From Clostridium sp. Cult2 (GTDB lineage: Bacteria > Bacillota > Clostridia > Tissierellales > Tepidimicrobiaceae): DNA of 43,534 bases. The DNA lies in the NCBI RefSeq assembly GCF_021655075.1, contig NZ_PPXX01000052.1, positions 1-43,534 on the forward strand. Direction: 5' to 3'. The translations under genes and the position numbers were made by a program. Within the stretch, counting starts at the first letter, position 1. Each line of letters starts with the position of its first letter. Of the stretch, positions 25,002-33,013 are shown piece by piece. The notes under the pieces are model-generated. The model did no database searches. It saw nothing but the letters and a program-made list of their open reading frames with translations, and was not told where the DNA came from.

Positions 25002-26419
25002 ACCAATACTTTAACCCCCAAATTTTCAAGTGATGCTCTAACAAAATTTGCATCGCTATTAGTATCTTCGATTATAAATTCAAAATCTTCTTTTTCAATA
25101 GTTTTTATATCATACTTATTGACAAGATTTTTAATATATCTTATTTTTAAATCTTCTATGTCAATATTTTGCTCATTTATTTGATAAAACTTTTCTGGGA
25201 TGATTATATTTACCCCTGGTTTATCTTCTTTCGGATTTCCTCGTCTTACTTCTATTCCATTTCTTTTGGCAAATGTAAGTTGTGACATTGGGTGTTTACC
25301 AGCACCTGTATATTCTGTTTCTTGAACTACAATTATCTTATCTTTATCTGTTTTCATAGCTATTCCAATTGCAGCTGCAAGTGATGTATTTCCTGCTGGT
25401 CCTCTTTCTAACCCTTCTAGTTGACTCAAAGCTTCTGTAGCATAAAAAACCTCTCCCTGAGTTATAGTAACAAATCTGTCCATATATCTAAATATCCTTG
25501 AGACATTTCTTGGTACATCAGTACCATCAGGGTTAATTGCTCTAGGTATTCCGAAACCAGTATGTCCTGTAGTAAATGATTTTTTATTAAAATCATTATC
25601 TGAAGCCATACTTAAACCATATAAATTTACTGAAGCTGCAACTATTTCAGTATTAATAGCTCCTGCCTTAATAAGACCTCTAGCAGTACCTGTGAGATTT
25701 CCTCCTCCTGCAGTAGTAGCAACTACAATATCTGGATATTTACCTTCTAGTTCCATCATTTGATTTGCTATTTCATAGCCAAGGGTTTCAACTCCAGCTA
25801 CACCAAATGGAACATTTAAAGAAGCGTCAAAGTATCCTGTCTCTTCCAATGTTTTCAAAAACGTATAAAACAATTCAGGACCTACCGTTAACTGTATTAC
25901 CTCTGCTCCATATGCTTCGCACTTTCTAGTTTTTTCTAATATCTCAGGCTGACCAACCTTTTTAGAATCATAAACTTCCTGTATAATTATGCACTTCAGC
26001 CCTCTCTGGGCAGCTTGAGATGCAACTGCAGCACCAAAATTGCCACTTGTAGCAGATACAACACCTTCATATCCTAATTTCTTCGCATGATATACAGATA
26101 TTGAAGCTCGCCTATCTTTAAAAGAACCTGAAGGATTAGCTGCTTCATCTTTTACAAATATTCTTGCACCCTTTCCAGCTTCTGCATATTTTTTTATTAG
26201 CTTATTAATATTTTTGAGTTCTAACAAAGGTGTATTCCCAACCTTTGTCTCTTTTTGTATTTTTATCATTTCCTCTAACGAATATGTTGATTCAGACATC
26301 ATCCTATTATAATCAAATGCAATTTTACCATATTCAAAATCGTCATAATCAATACCTACAGCTTCCTTTACTATCTGATTTTTTCTAGCCATTAGCTCTT
26401 CATATGACAAACCTTTCAT
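24998..26419 (-). CDS. ortB: 2-amino-4-oxopentanoate thiolase, PLP subunit
   Basis: 473 aa from the ATG at 26419 (AAGGTG 6 nt upstream); a GTG at 26428 overlapping the ortA stop is the alternative. It is a threonine-synthase-like fold-type II PLP protein: the PLP lysine lies in NPSGSFKDRRAS, with SGNFGAAVASQAA as phosphate-side loop and TAGGGNLTGTA as the glycine-rich phosphate-binding loop. With OrtA it cleaves 2-amino-4-oxopentanoate with CoA to acetyl-CoA and D-alanine, the last step of clostridial ornithine fermentation (known from Clostridium sticklandii). The ornithine-specific genes (oraS, oraE, ord) are absent here. Named by sequence pattern and by the small OrtA partner next to it. 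Confidence 0.85.
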   Translation of the reverse strand: MKGLSYEELMARKNQIVKEAVGIDYDDFEYGKIAFDYNRMMSESTYSLEEMIKIQKETKVGNTPLLELKNINKLIKKYAEAGKGARIFVKDEAANPSGSFKDRRASISVYHAKKLGYEGVVSATSGNFGAAVASQAAQRGLKCIIIQEVYDSKKVGQPEILEKTRKCEAYGAEVIQLTVGPELFYTFLKTLEETGYFDASLNVPFGVAGVETLGYEIANQMMELEGKYPDIVVATTAGGGNLTGTARGLIKAGAINTEIVAASVNLYGLSMASDNDFNKKSFTTGHTGFGIPRAINPDGTDVPRNVSRIFRYMDRFVTITQGEVFYATEALSQLEGLERGPAGNTSLAAAIGIAMKTDKDKIIVVQETEYTGAGKHPMSQLTFAKRNGIEVRRGNPKEDKPGVNIIIPEKFYQINEQNIDIEDLKIRYIKNLVNKYDIKTIEKEDFEFIIEDTNSDANFVRASLENLGVKVLV

Positions 26420-26424
26420 CTCTT

Positions 26425-26733
26425 TCACCTTCTTTCTAATAATTCAATTTCATTTCTTAATTCAATGCCTACATCAATCAACTCTTTAATAGGATTACCG
26501 TAATCATATTTATGCCTTGGATTAATATCTGATAACTTTCCTTTTACTTTTCTGCCAATTATTGTTTTAATTTCAACTTCATTGCCTAGTTCTGCACTAT
26601 CATTTAGTAAGTACCCCTTTCTCCGTTCAACTAGGGGAACTTTCTGGGTATCTGATGGAACCTGAGGTGCCCTAGAACCAGGTTCTAACAAAATATTTTC
26701 TATTTCTACCCAATCGCCCATATTGGCTTTCAT
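26425..26733 (-). CDS. ortA: 2-amino-4-oxopentanoate thiolase, small subunit
   Basis: 102 aa, the size of OrtA. Characteristic stretches are GDWVEIENILLEPGSRAPQ, DTQKVPLVERRKGYL and the ending NPRHKYDYGNPIKELIDVG. It has no known catalytic fold of its own and works only as partner of OrtB. First gene of the cluster, 262 bp after the sigma-54 promoter at 26995-27010, with GGAGGGAG before the ATG. Its stop lies just before the ortB start. Confidence 0.86.
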   Translation of the reverse strand: MKANMGDWVEIENILLEPGSRAPQVPSDTQKVPLVERRKGYLLNDSAELGNEVEIKTIIGRKVKGKLSDINPRHKYDYGNPIKELIDVGIELRNEIELLERR

Positions 26734-26994
26734 AATCTCCCTCCTTTCCCTAGAAAACGCTCTGTAAACTTAAATGAAAATTGAGGACTTCAATCCTCTG
26801 TGGTACAATGTTTTTGTCAGAAAGCAAACACCCCCTGAGACCAATTAATTTAGAATTAATGTAACTGTATAAAAATTTCAGAATGCATCTGGAATTTATT
26901 GCACCTTTAACAATATTGAAAATGATCTAATTATATTTTAGGCTCAAAACAAAGTGAATAAAACAACAAATTGACTATTTACTATATTGTTAAA
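26734..26994 (-). other. Long untranslated leader of the ortA operon
   Basis: About 250 nt would be transcribed before ortA if the sigma-54 promoter is used. It contains a small hairpin at about 26787-26802 (GAGGA / TCCTC) and a G-rich stretch (GGGGGTGTTTGC near 26832). I see no known riboswitch. No ORF of note is present. Confidence 0.4.
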
Positions 26995-27010
26995 TGCAAT
27001 ACATATGCCA
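26995..27010 (-). promoter_or_regulatory. Sigma-54 (-24/-12) promoter of the ortA operon
   Basis: Minus strand TGGCATATGTATTGCA: GG and GC separated by exactly 10 bp, against the consensus TGGCAC-N5-TTGCW (one mismatch, C to T). It lies between the sigma-54 activator gene and ortA. A possible activator site is the inverted repeat TTGTCTT (27065-27071) and AAGACAA (27111-27117), 55-107 bp upstream, the usual distance for enhancer-like sites. Confidence 0.82.
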
Positions 27011-27064
27011 ATGCCTAAAAATTTTTAGGATGTAAAGTAGTTTTTTATGCCTATATATTAACCT

Positions 27065-27117
27065 TTGTCTTGATCACTCAACTTTACTGCAATTACTATA
27101 TAATGGATTTAAGACAA
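27065..27117. promoter_or_regulatory. Candidate upstream activator sites for the sigma-54 regulator
   Basis: Inverted 7-bp half sites TTGTCTT (27065-27071) and AAGACAA (27111-27117), with 46 bp between their start points, lie upstream of the -24/-12 promoter. Chance occurrence in AT-rich DNA is possible. Confidence 0.3.
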
Positions 27118-27200
27118 TAGAAACGAAATTATATGAATTATGGGCTTTATTACATTTCAATTATCATAATATTATGAAATATCTATAAGAGACATGGATA

Positions 27201-27246
27201 TTAAATGCCAACACCTGGTTAAATTTAACCAGGTGTTGGCATTTAA
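27201..27246 (-). terminator. Perfect 46-bp palindrome ending the sigma-54 activator gene
   Basis: Two exact 23-bp arms (core GCCAACACCTGGTTAAA) include the TAA of the activator at 27243-27245. On the minus strand it runs into ATTTAATAT. Likely a terminator that insulates the downstream sigma-54 promoter from read-through. Confidence 0.75.
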
Positions 27247-29237
27247 TTATATTTTCTTAAAGTTTTTATACCTAAATCAGTAATACTTGAACCCAAATTG
27301 CCATAAGATTCTATTAGTTCCATATTGATTAAATTACTTATTATTCTTCTAATTTTGCCCTCTCCTATTTCTTTTCCTTCTATTTTAGCAAAATCTGTAA
27401 GTTTTGTTCTTCCTAATGGAATATTCTTATATTTTTCAAACTGTGATAAAACCCATAACTCATTAGCATCTAAAATAACCTCGTTATACTTCATTCTATC
27501 ATACATATAACTATGTAATGACCATATTGCAATTTTCTTACCTTCGTAAATTAATGAAAGATATTCAGTTAAATTAATTAACTCTCTTACATTTCCTGGC
27601 CATTTGTAATTTTTGAGAAAGGCAATCGTTTCTTCCTCGAAAAATTCATCTAACGACTTTATTGGTTCATTGGATAAATCAGATAAATTAACATTAATAA
27701 AATGTTTTAACATATACACTATATCCTCTATTCTTTCTCGCAAAGGTATTGTTTCCAATGGTAGTATGTTTAATCTAAAAAATAAATCAAGTCTAAATCT
27801 ATTTTCTTCAATTAAATTTAATAAATTTTTGTTAGTTGCTGCAATTATTCTAACATCTATTGGAAATTCATCAGCACTTCCTACTTTCCTAATCTTTTTT
27901 TCTTCAAGAACTCTCAACAATTTTGCTTGAACATTTAAGGGAACATCCCCAATCTCATCAATGAAAATCGTTCCCCCATTAGCAATTTCAAATATTCCCA
28001 ACTTTCCACCTTTAATTGCACCTGTAAATGTTCCTTCTTCATAACCAAAAAGTTCTGATTCTACTAAATTTTTAGGAAGTGTAGCAATGTTTATTGGAAC
28101 AAAGGCATTTTTATTTCTAAAAGAGTTCATATGTATTGCTTGAGCCAATATTTCTTTTCCTGTGCCACTTTCTCCAGAAATAATAATAGCCCCATCACTT
28201 TTTGCAAACTTCTTAGCCCTCTTTAACATTTTTACTACATTTTTATTAATAGTAAGGTAGTCATCAAAGTTTAATAATTTCTTTTTATTGTATCTAGCCG
28301 GAGCTTTGTCAGATTTTAAGTCTGTTTTGGAGCTATAGTTATTGTATGTCACTAAAATAATGTATCCAATTTTTCTTGAAAAATTAACTTGTCTAACTTG
28401 AACTAACAATTCTTTATTTTCAATTTGAATAGTAATAACGTTATTGTCTTTTAATTCTATCGTATTATCAAATATTAAATCATTTAATTTCTTTCCAAGT
28501 AAATCCTTTTTTTTAAGTCCAAGGATATATTCAAACTTTGAATTAATATTCATTATCTTACCTTCAAGATTTACAAAAGCTACCCCATATTCTAAGTTAT
28601 TTACTATCGTTTGTAATATTTTCTGAGATTCATAGCTAGCCCTCCTGCTTTCTTCTATAGATTTGGAAATTTCTATAATATCCCTTATATAATCAGTAAC
28701 TAAACTATTTTTTAAATATTTATCTAAACCTAAATTTGATGCTAAATCATGTATAGATTGAATATCAAGAATTCTAGTACCTATGTCGATTAGTTTATTA
28801 GGCTTATACGGTAACAACTGACTTTCTCCAGGAGTAATTGCTATCTCTAATTTTGGATATGAATTACAACCTGGATAATATTGGTGATACCTTATATGAT
28901 CAAGCCCTAATTCAATAAGTTGTTCAATAGCCTCTTGAGTAGATTCATAACTATCATTAATAAACAGCACATCTTTTCCTTCTTCAATACTGATTAATTC
29001 TGCTATATTCTTATGGTCAATTAATCTTTTTGCAATCATATTAGGAATATTAGCATCAATATATTTAATAGCTCTTCTTTGCAGGTATGCACTCGTAAAT
29101 AGAATCAAATCAACATCCACAGGATTAGACCTTATTTCTGAAATAAGCATAGATTTAATAATTAAATGATTCCCAAATAAATCATTTAATTGGTTTGTTA
29201 TTTTAAGACCAGTATTCCTACCTTCACTAACTATCAA
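27243..29237 (-). CDS. Sigma-54-dependent transcriptional activator with PAS domain and winged-helix C-terminus
   Basis: At least 664 aa. An N-terminal domain (1-about 200) of unassigned type precedes a PAS domain (about 205-300, VNNLEYGVAFVNLEGKIMNIN). The AAA+ domain spans about 335-560: Walker A GESGTGKE (about 355), the sigma-54 loop GTFTGA (about 401), Walker B FIDEIGD and WPGNVREL. The last 85 residues read as a winged helix (LSQFEKYKNIPLGRTKLTDFA, KIRRIISNLINMELI) instead of the usual Fis-type HTH. A TTG at 29237 lacks a ribosome site; AAGGGGGT fits better with an in-frame ATT at 29252 or 29249, giving an IKKLLIVSEG start. The likely target is the ortA operon downstream. The PAS or N-terminal domain would sense the inducer. 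Confidence 0.9.
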   Translation of the reverse strand: MIVSEGRNTGLKITNQLNDLFGNHLIIKSMLISEIRSNPVDVDLILFTSAYLQRRAIKYIDANIPNMIAKRLIDHKNIAELISIEEGKDVLFINDSYESTQEAIEQLIELGLDHIRYHQYYPGCNSYPKLEIAITPGESQLLPYKPNKLIDIGTRILDIQSIHDLASNLGLDKYLKNSLVTDYIRDIIEISKSIEESRRASYESQKILQTIVNNLEYGVAFVNLEGKIMNINSKFEYILGLKKKDLLGKKLNDLIFDNTIELKDNNVITIQIENKELLVQVRQVNFSRKIGYIILVTYNNYSSKTDLKSDKAPARYNKKKLLNFDDYLTINKNVVKMLKRAKKFAKSDGAIIISGESGTGKEILAQAIHMNSFRNKNAFVPINIATLPKNLVESELFGYEEGTFTGAIKGGKLGIFEIANGGTIFIDEIGDVPLNVQAKLLRVLEEKKIRKVGSADEFPIDVRIIAATNKNLLNLIEENRFRLDLFFRLNILPLETIPLRERIEDIVYMLKHFINVNLSDLSNEPIKSLDEFFEEETIAFLKNYKWPGNVRELINLTEYLSLIYEGKKIAIWSLHSYMYDRMKYNEVILDANELWVLSQFEKYKNIPLGRTKLTDFAKIEGKEIGEGKIRRIISNLINMELIESYGNLGSSITDLGIKTLRKYN

Positions 29238-29294
29238 CAGTTTTTTAATAATGCTACCCCCTTAACATTACTAATAGCATTAAATATAATAATC

Positions 29295-29324
29295 CCAGCA
29301 CCAATATTCAAATATTAGTGCTGG
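29295..29324. terminator. Terminator between the yerC-like gene and the sigma-54 activator
   Basis: Stem CCAGCAC / GTGCTGG extended by AATATT / AATATT (one mismatch), 30 bp in total. Plus-strand flank is ATTTTTATATTT; the minus-strand flank is GATTATTATATTT. It probably ends the yerC-like transcript. Confidence 0.7.
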
Positions 29325-29339
29325 ATTTTTATATTTAGT

Positions 29340-29648
29340 TTATTCGTCTTTTAAATAGCCTAATTTTTTAAAAACAATTTTGTATCCGTCTACCCCATAA
29401 TTTAATGACCTGTTAATCCTACTGATGGTAGCAGTGCTAGCTCCAGTTTTTTGTTCAATTTCATTGTAGGTATTGTTCAGGGTCAATAGTTTTGCTACCT
29501 CTAGTCTTTGAGCAATAGATTGGATTTCTTTTATTGTGCAAATATCTTCAAAAAATCGATAACATTCTTCAATGGTTTCCAGTTTCAATACAGCTTGGAA
29601 TAAATTATCCACCTGTTCACTTCTTATTTTGGAATTATACCCAACCAC
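29340..29648 (-). CDS. TrpR/YerC-like DNA-binding protein
   Basis: 102 aa from a GTG at 29648, placed 5 nt after GGGGGTG; an ATG at 29669 gives 109 aa but has no good ribosome site. The protein matches the YerC/TrpR-like family: QVDNLFQAVLKLETIEECYRFFEDICTIKEIQSIAQRLEVAKLL is followed by the helix-turn-helix EIEQKTGASTATISRINRSLNYG. In Firmicutes this family lies near pcrA or purine/histidine genes and is thought to be a repressor; its ligand is not settled. It lies 54 bp after the fhs terminator. Confidence 0.88.
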   Translation of the reverse strand: MVGYNSKIRSEQVDNLFQAVLKLETIEECYRFFEDICTIKEIQSIAQRLEVAKLLTLNNTYNEIEQKTGASTATISRINRSLNYGVDGYKIVFKKLGYLKDE

Positions 29649-29684
29649 TACTTCACCCCCATATATCAATTTTTTCCACTCAGC

Positions 29685-29720
29685 CCAAAAAAGTCTGGAG
29701 AAATCATTCTCCAGACTTTT
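29685..29720 (-). terminator. Strong terminator after fhs
   Basis: Minus-strand stem AAGTCTGGAGAA / TTCTCCAGACTT (12 bp, 6-nt or shorter loop) followed by T6. It starts 3 bp after the fhs stop. Confidence 0.92.
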
Positions 29721-29723
29721 AAA

Positions 29724-31394
29724 CTAGAACAGTCCTACTATTTCTCCGCTTTCTAATATATCTATATTATTGGCAGCTGGAACTCTTGGCAATCCTGGCA
29801 TAGTCATAATTTCACCAGTTAATGCAACTAAGAATCCTGCACCAGCGGATATCCTTATATCTCTTACAGTTATTTTAAATCCTTTTGGTCTTGCTAATAG
29901 TGTTGGATCGTCGGATAATGAATATTGAGTTTTTGCCATACAAATTGGCATATTATCTAAACCAATTTCTTCTATTTGTTTTATTCTCTTTTCACATGAT
30001 TTTGTATATTCCACTCCATCTGCTCCATAGACTTCAGTGGCTATCTTGTGAATTTTATCCTTTATGGAGTCATTGGAATCGTACAGAGGTTTAAAGCTTG
30101 AAGGTTTAGTTTCTACTACTTCTACCACTTTCTTAGCTAATTCTATCCCACCTTCTCCACCTTTCCCCCATACTTCAGTAAGTACTGCTACAGCGCCTAA
30201 TTCTTCTGTTCTTTTAATAATATAGTCTAATTCAGCCTCTGTATCTGTTGGGAATCTATTTATAGCAACAACAGCAGGTACTCCAAATTTGTTAACATTT
30301 TCAATATGTTTCTCTAGGTTTTCATACCCTTTTGCTAAAGCCTCTAAGTTTTCATCCCCTAGTTGGTCTTTTTTAACTCCGCCATGATGTTTCAACGCTC
30401 TTACTGTAGCAACAATTACTGCTGCATTTGGTTTTAAATCGCCAAATCTTGCTTTTATATTAAAGAATTTCTCTGCGCCTAAATCTGCACCAAAGCCTGC
30501 CTCAGTTACAGTATAGTCAGCTAGTTTTAGTCCAAGTCTAGTGGCCAACATAGAATTACATCCGTGGGCTATATTTGCAAAAGGTCCTCCATGGATAAGG
30601 GCTGGAGTATTTTCCAATGTTTGAACTAGATTAGGATTAATAGCATCCTTCATAAGTAAAGCTACTGATCCTTGAGCCTTTAAATCCTTAGCAAATACGG
30701 GGCTTCCATCATATTTATAAGCTACTAATATTTTTCCAATTCTAGTTTTAAAATCCTCTAAATCATCTGACAAACAGAAAATTGCCATAATCTCAGAAGC
30801 TACTGTAATATCAAATCCATCTTCTCTAGGTACACCATTAGGTCTTCCTCCAAGGCCAACAACTATATTTCTTAATGCTCTGTCATTCATATCTAGAACT
30901 CTTTTCCAAAGAACTCTCCTTGGGTCGATGTTTAATTCATTGCCCTGATGAATATGATTATCTAATAGGGCTGCTATTAGATTATGTGCTGTAGTTATTG
31001 CGTGGAAATCTCCGGTGAAATGTAAGTTAATATCTTCCATAGGTAGTACCTGAGAATATCCACCACCAGCTGCTCCCCCTTTGATACCAAAACTTGGCCC
31101 TAGGGAAGGTTCTCTTAATGCAGTGACGGCTTTTTTACCAATTTTATTTAATGCCATGCTTAGACCAATATTTACTGTAGTTTTTCCTTCCCCTGCTGGA
31201 GTTGGTGTAATGGCAGTTACAAGTATTAGTTTCCCATCCTCTTTATCTTTTAATCTTTCTAGTACATCTAAGTTGACTTTTGCTTTATATTTACCATAAT
31301 GCACTAGGTCATCCTCTTTTAATCCTAATTGTTCTGCCACCTCTGTAATTGGGAGCATTTTTGCTTCTTGAGCAATTTGAACATCCGTTTTCAC
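29724..31394 (-). CDS. fhs: Formate-tetrahydrofolate ligase
   Basis: 556 aa, the standard size. It makes 10-formyl-THF from formate, THF and ATP, feeding PurN and PurH and the one-carbon branch of acetogenic or glycine metabolism. The P-loop-like TPAGEGKTT is at 65-73, followed by the family signature [22 protein letters not shown]-type stretch, [14 protein letters not shown], and [19 protein letters not shown] near the end. A GTG start at 31394 is set by GAGGAGG. Monocistronic, between a promoter at 31584-31612 and the terminator at 29685-29720, and directly downstream of the purine operon. Confidence 0.97.
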   Translation of the reverse strand: MKTDVQIAQEAKMLPITEVAEQLGLKEDDLVHYGKYKAKVNLDVLERLKDKEDGKLILVTAITPTPAGEGKTTVNIGLSMALNKIGKKAVTALREPSLGPSFGIKGGAAGGGYSQVLPMEDINLHFTGDFHAITTAHNLIAALLDNHIHQGNELNIDPRRVLWKRVLDMNDRALRNIVVGLGGRPNGVPREDGFDITVASEIMAIFCLSDDLEDFKTRIGKILVAYKYDGSPVFAKDLKAQGSVALLMKDAINPNLVQTLENTPALIHGGPFANIAHGCNSMLATRLGLKLADYTVTEAGFGADLGAEKFFNIKARFGDLKPNAAVIVATVRALKHHGGVKKDQLGDENLEALAKGYENLEKHIENVNKFGVPAVVAINRFPTDTEAELDYIIKRTEELGAVAVLTEVWGKGGEGGIELAKKVVEVVETKPSSFKPLYDSNDSIKDKIHKIATEVYGADGVEYTKSCEKRIKQIEEIGLDNMPICMAKTQYSLSDDPTLLARPKGFKITVRDIRISAGAGFLVALTGEIMTMPGLPRVPAANNIDILESGEIVGLF

Positions 31395-31583
31395 GTATAT
31401 ACCTCCTCATATTTTATTATTTAATCCTTGACCAAATATCAATAAATATAAATTAACTTCCCCAAATATAATAGTATGTACCTTGCTTCTATTGTATTCA
31501 AAGATAGATATAATCTTATGCTTGGGTTGTTGTATAATAAAGTATTTGTCAAATTTTAGTATTATTTTATACAACTATATAGT

Positions 31584-31612
31584 ATTATATCAAATTTTTG
31601 GGACTTTTTGAA
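31584..31612 (-). promoter_or_regulatory. Extended -10 promoter upstream of fhs
   Basis: Minus strand TGATATAAT gives a perfect TATAAT (31589-31584) with an extended TG, 17 bp after a weak TTCAAA. The leader to fhs is about 180 nt; I see no known riboswitch in it. Confidence 0.55.
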
Positions 31613-31647
31613 ATGCTTTTCTATTTGTTGAATATTTTGTTGATACA

Positions 31648-31674
31648 ATAAAGGTAGCATATAAAATATGCTAC
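31648..31674 (-). terminator. Terminator of the purine operon
   Basis: Minus-strand stem GTAGCATA / TATGCTAC with an A/T loop, followed by CTTTATT, 10 bp after the permease stop. Confidence 0.7.
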
Positions 31675-31683
31675 TCAAAAAAC

Positions 31684-32994
31684 CTAAGATATAACGATTC
31701 TTAAAATAAATAATAATGCCAAAAAGTACATAACTGGGGATACTTCTTTTCCTCTTCCAGTAAGAAGCTTTAATATTACATAGGATACCATACCAAATAC
31801 AATACCTTCTGCTATGCTGTATGCCAAAGGCATCATTATAATAGTTAAAAAAGCAGGAATTGCTTCAGTAAAATCATCTAAATTTATTTTCTTTATTGGG
31901 CTCATCATAAATAAACCTACAATAACCAATACAGGTGCAGTGGCTGCTGATGGTACCATGGTAAATATAGGAGCAAAGAATAAAGCCAGTGCAAACATAA
32001 TAGCCGTAGTTAATGAAGTAAGACCAGTCCTTCCCCCTTCTGCTACTCCTGAAGCAGATTCTACATAAGTAGTTACTGTACTAGTTCCTAAACAAGCTCC
32101 TACTACTGTACCGATAGCATCTGCCATCAGTGCATTACTAACCCTTGGTAGTTTTCCTTCTTCATCTAACATTTCAGCCTTTGAAGCAACACCTACTAAA
32201 GTACCTACAGTATCAAATATATCCACGAATAAAAATGTAAACACTACTACCAGCATATCTAGAGAAAATATCTCTTCAAATCCAACAAATTGGAAGGCCA
32301 CAGATTTTAAGGATGGAGGTAAACTAATAATACTTTTTAAACCAAATCCTTCTGGTAATACAGTCACTCCCAAAGGTATGCCTATTATAGTAGTTAGAAT
32401 AATACCTATTAATAATGCACCTCTAACGTTCTTTGCCAATAATATTCCAGTAATGATTAATCCTATTAATGCAAGAATAGGGGCTGAGGCTTTAAGGTTA
32501 CCTAAACCAATTAAAACTCCATCTCCTGCCACTATTATTTCTGCTCCAGAAAGACCGATAAAAGCTATAAAAAGTCCTATACCAACAGATACTGCATTCT
32601 TCAAATTCATAGGAATTGCATCGAATATTGCTTCCCTAGCTTTTATAAAAGACAACAGTATAAAAATAATACCTTCAATCAATACTGCTGTTAGAGCAAA
32701 TTGCCATGATTTCCCCATAGGCCCTAATACTACAGTAAAAGCAAAAAAAGCATTAAGTCCCATGCCTGGTGCTAGGGCAAAGGGATATTTAGCATATAAA
32801 GCCATTATTATGGTAGCAATAAAAGCTGATAAAGCTGTTGCTGTAAATACACCACCAACATCCATACCTGTTTTTGATAAAATATCTGGATTTACAATTA
32901 AAATATATGCCATAGTCATGAAAGTAGTGATTCCTGCAAGTATTTCAGTTCTTGAATCAGTATGATGTTCTTTTAATTTAAAATAATTTTCCAT
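31684..32994 (-). CDS. NCS2/AzgA-type purine permease (PbuG-like)
   Basis: 436 aa with about 12-14 hydrophobic helices. The AzgA/PbuG subgroup start HHTDSRTEILAGITTFMTMAYI is clear, followed by PFALAPGMGLNAFFAFTV and the NCS2 signature region VDIFDTVGTLVGVASKA, then GTSTVTTYVESASGVAEGGRTGL. These carriers import hypoxanthine, guanine or adenine with protons. It is the last gene of the purine operon, 19 bp after purD, so salvage uptake is controlled by the same tandem riboswitch as synthesis. Confidence 0.93.
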   Translation of the reverse strand: MENYFKLKEHHTDSRTEILAGITTFMTMAYILIVNPDILSKTGMDVGGVFTATALSAFIATIIMALYAKYPFALAPGMGLNAFFAFTVVLGPMGKSWQFALTAVLIEGIIFILLSFIKAREAIFDAIPMNLKNAVSVGIGLFIAFIGLSGAEIIVAGDGVLIGLGNLKASAPILALIGLIITGILLAKNVRGALLIGIILTTIIGIPLGVTVLPEGFGLKSIISLPPSLKSVAFQFVGFEEIFSLDMLVVVFTFLFVDIFDTVGTLVGVASKAEMLDEEGKLPRVSNALMADAIGTVVGACLGTSTVTTYVESASGVAEGGRTGLTSLTTAIMFALALFFAPIFTMVPSAATAPVLVIVGLFMMSPIKKINLDDFTEAIPAFLTIIMMPLAYSIAEGIVFGMVSYVILKLLTGRGKEVSPVMYFLALLFILRIVIS

Positions 32995-33013
32995 CTATAA
33001 GTCCTCCTTGAAT

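Noticed and set aside
23877-26733. A complete ornithine fermentation operon
   Set aside because: Only the thiolase genes ortA and ortB are present; the aminomutase and dehydrogenase genes are not in the window.
26820-26850. CTGAGA and ACCCCC near the ortA leader suggested a TPP riboswitch
   Set aside because: Other conserved TPP blocks are missing and the motif is on the wrong strand for ortA.
31395-31683. Possible T-box or folate riboswitch before fhs
   Set aside because: No T-box sequence or THF aptamer core; only A/T-rich leader and a promoter.
32378-32965. Plus-strand 195-aa open frame opposite the permease
   Set aside because: Low-complexity antisense of membrane helices (I/P/A/K-rich), typical shadow frame.
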